6,943 nt of DNA from Actinomycetes bacterium (GTDB taxonomy: Bacteria; Actinomycetota; Actinomycetes; Propionibacteriales; Nocardioidaceae), in assembly GCA_029779385.1 (NCBI GenBank), contig JAKPAQ010000634.1, forward strand, positions 1-6,943. The letters are read 5' to 3'. The notes under the pieces are model-generated. The model was not told the DNA's origin. It saw only the letters and a program-made list of their open reading frames with translations, and made no database searches. Below are positions 6,364-6,943 of this stretch, one piece after another. The position numbers were made by a program, and so were the translations under genes. Numbering within the stretch: position 1 is the stretch's first letter; every line of letters starts with the position of its first letter.

Positions 6364-6393
6364 AAGATACGCGCCGAATTGGGATTCTGTCTA
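6364..6393 (-). promoter_or_regulatory. Promoter of the antitoxin-toxin genes, probably leaderless
   Basis: Read on the minus strand, TAGACA (plus 6388-6393) matches the -35 consensus TTGACA at five of six bases. After an 18-base spacer comes TATCTT (plus 6364-6369), which fits TAnnnT. Six more bases lead to the A of the antitoxin ATG at 6357. This places the predicted transcription start on the start codon, a layout common in actinobacteria. The absence of a ribosome site agrees with it. Confidence 0.6.
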
Positions 6394-6420
6394 GACAGAC
6401 TAGACCTTTGTTCCCTAGAC
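6386..6420. promoter_or_regulatory. Autoregulatory operator: 14-bp palindrome plus two CTAGAC half-sites
   Basis: TCTGTCTAGACAGA at 6386-6399 is a perfect palindrome and covers the antitoxin -35 element. Its core CTAGAC (6391-6396) recurs in the same orientation at 6400-6405 and 6415-6420. Phd/YefM antitoxins bind short palindromes of this kind in their own promoters, and repeated sites allow toxin-dependent cooperative repression. Binding by this antitoxin is inferred from position and symmetry. Confidence 0.65.
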
Positions 6421-6471
6421 GTGGACTGTTCCTGCGGACTCGTGCTGATCGGTTCGCCCGACCCTAAGAGA

Positions 6472-6477
6472 TAGCCT
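6472..6477 (+). promoter_or_regulatory. Candidate -10 element of the PP-loop ATPase gene
   Basis: TAGCCT fits TAnnnT and ends six bases before the GTG at 6484-6486, the same leaderless geometry as the antitoxin promoter on the other strand. No good -35 is seen 17-18 bases upstream, and no close ribosome site precedes the GTG (AAGAGA is about 13 bases away). The start could also be the GTG three codons on (6493-6495). Confidence 0.3.
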
Positions 6478-6483
6478 GTCGCC

Positions 6484-6943
6484 GTGGCAGACGTGACAAC
6501 CCCGATTCCGGTCGCGTTCAACTGGAGCGGCGGCAAAGACTCGGCACATGCTCTCGGGATTTTGTTGCGAGATGACCGATACGAACTGCGTTGCCTGCTG
6601 ACGACCGTTTACGGCGACGACGCGGTCTCTTCGGTCCACGCGGTTCCAGTTGAACGCCTGCGTCAACAGGCCGCCGCGATCGGCGTTCGGTTACACACCG
6701 TCAAGCTGGCGACCGACGACCTGACCGACTACGCCGAAGCAATAGCCGCTGCGGCCAAGGACCTGCGGGCCGAGGGGGTGCGGGCGGTCGCTTTCGGCGA
6801 CCTCGAACATTCGGGCGCACTCAAGTATCGAGAAGACCTATTCGGGCCGTTGGGGCTGACCGTAGTCGAGCCGCTGTGGGCGATGACTTCACGCGAATGT
6901 ATCGAGGCGTTCTTGCAAACGCAGATCGACGCCCGAGTCATTG
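6484..6943 (+). CDS. PP-loop ATPase, Dph6/DUF71-like (diphthine-ammonia-ligase family), N-terminal part
   Basis: The frame is open from GTG 6484 to the window edge, giving 153 codons. The N-terminal strand VAFNWSGGKDS ends in a PP-loop SGGKDS at 15-20, the ATP-pyrophosphate site of the adenine-nucleotide alpha-hydrolase superfamily. Family features follow in order: VHAVPVERLRQQAAAIGVRL at 51-70, VAFGDLEHSGALKYRE near 102-117, and GLTVVEPLWAMTSRECIEAFL at 124-144. These match the Dph6 pattern of a V-P-x-x-L-x-x-Q-A segment, GD(I/L), a YRE-type helix and PLW. In eukaryotes and archaea Dph6 amidates diphthine on elongation factor 2. Bacteria lack diphthamide, so the bacterial members act on an unknown acid substrate, adenylating it before amide or thio transfer; a B12-salvage role has been proposed for some archaeal relatives. 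The downstream conserved motifs are outside the window. It is divergent from the toxin-antitoxin pair with 126 bases between. Confidence 0.82.
   Translation, partial: MADVTTPIPVAFNWSGGKDSAHALGILLRDDRYELRCLLTTVYGDDAVSSVHAVPVERLRQQAAAIGVRLHTVKLATDDLTDYAEAIAAAAKDLRAEGVRAVAFGDLEHSGALKYREDLFGPLGLTVVEPLWAMTSRECIEAFLQTQIDARVI

Noticed and set aside
5678..6943. A wider defence island around the toxin-antitoxin pair
   Set aside because: Only the two-gene module is visible. There is no nuclease, methylase, integrase or repeat array beside it, and the next gene is a metabolic-type PP-loop enzyme.

Overview
The window looks like chromosomal DNA of a moderately GC-rich actinomycete. DnaX is closely actinobacterial in its AAA+ motifs (SRTHHYPFRL after sensor 1, acidic C-terminal tail). 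GTG starts are common, ribosome-binding sites are often weak, and two promoters look leaderless. No lineage below the phylum or class can be named from the sequence alone. Taxonomy and homology statements come from recalled family patterns, not from a database search.

Layout: (1) Positions 1-3199, minus strand, read right to left: an alpha/beta hydrolase, dnaX (DNA polymerase III tau/gamma subunit), then the first 63 codons of a probable aminodeoxychorismate synthase component I (pabB-like), cut by the window edge. Gaps are 27 and 13 bases, so these three are probably one transcript. (2) Positions 3200-3371: a divergent intergenic region with a perfect 7-bp-arm inverted repeat just upstream of the acyl-CoA dehydrogenase start. 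(3) Positions 3372-5586, plus strand: two acyl-CoA dehydrogenase subunits one base apart, a large subunit that keeps the FAD loop and a helix-G glutamate, and a small subunit with a degenerate FAD loop. This is the pattern of the heterotetrameric PimC/PimD or steroid-type FadE enzymes. (4) Positions 5587-5677: a strong hairpin between convergent genes, serving as a two-way terminator. (5) Positions 5678-6357, minus strand: a Phd/YefM antitoxin and a PIN-domain (VapC/FitB-like) toxin overlapping as ATGA, with a promoter that appears leaderless and overlaps a 14-bp palindrome plus extra CTAGAC half-sites. (6) Positions 6484-6943, plus strand: the N-terminal 153 codons of a PP-loop ATPase of the Dph6/DUF71 type, running off the window.

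The clear functional units are the heteromeric acyl-CoA dehydrogenase with its probable TetR-type operator, and the toxin-antitoxin pair with its autoregulatory region. The hydrolase-dnaX-pabB set mixes replication and folate synthesis and is probably joined only by transcription. I found no CRISPR array, insertion sequence, tRNA or rRNA, and no clearly novel multi-gene system. No gene-free stretch exceeds 300 bases. The most useful leads are the regulatory DNA at 3340-3357 and 6364-6420 and the split active site of the dehydrogenase pair.
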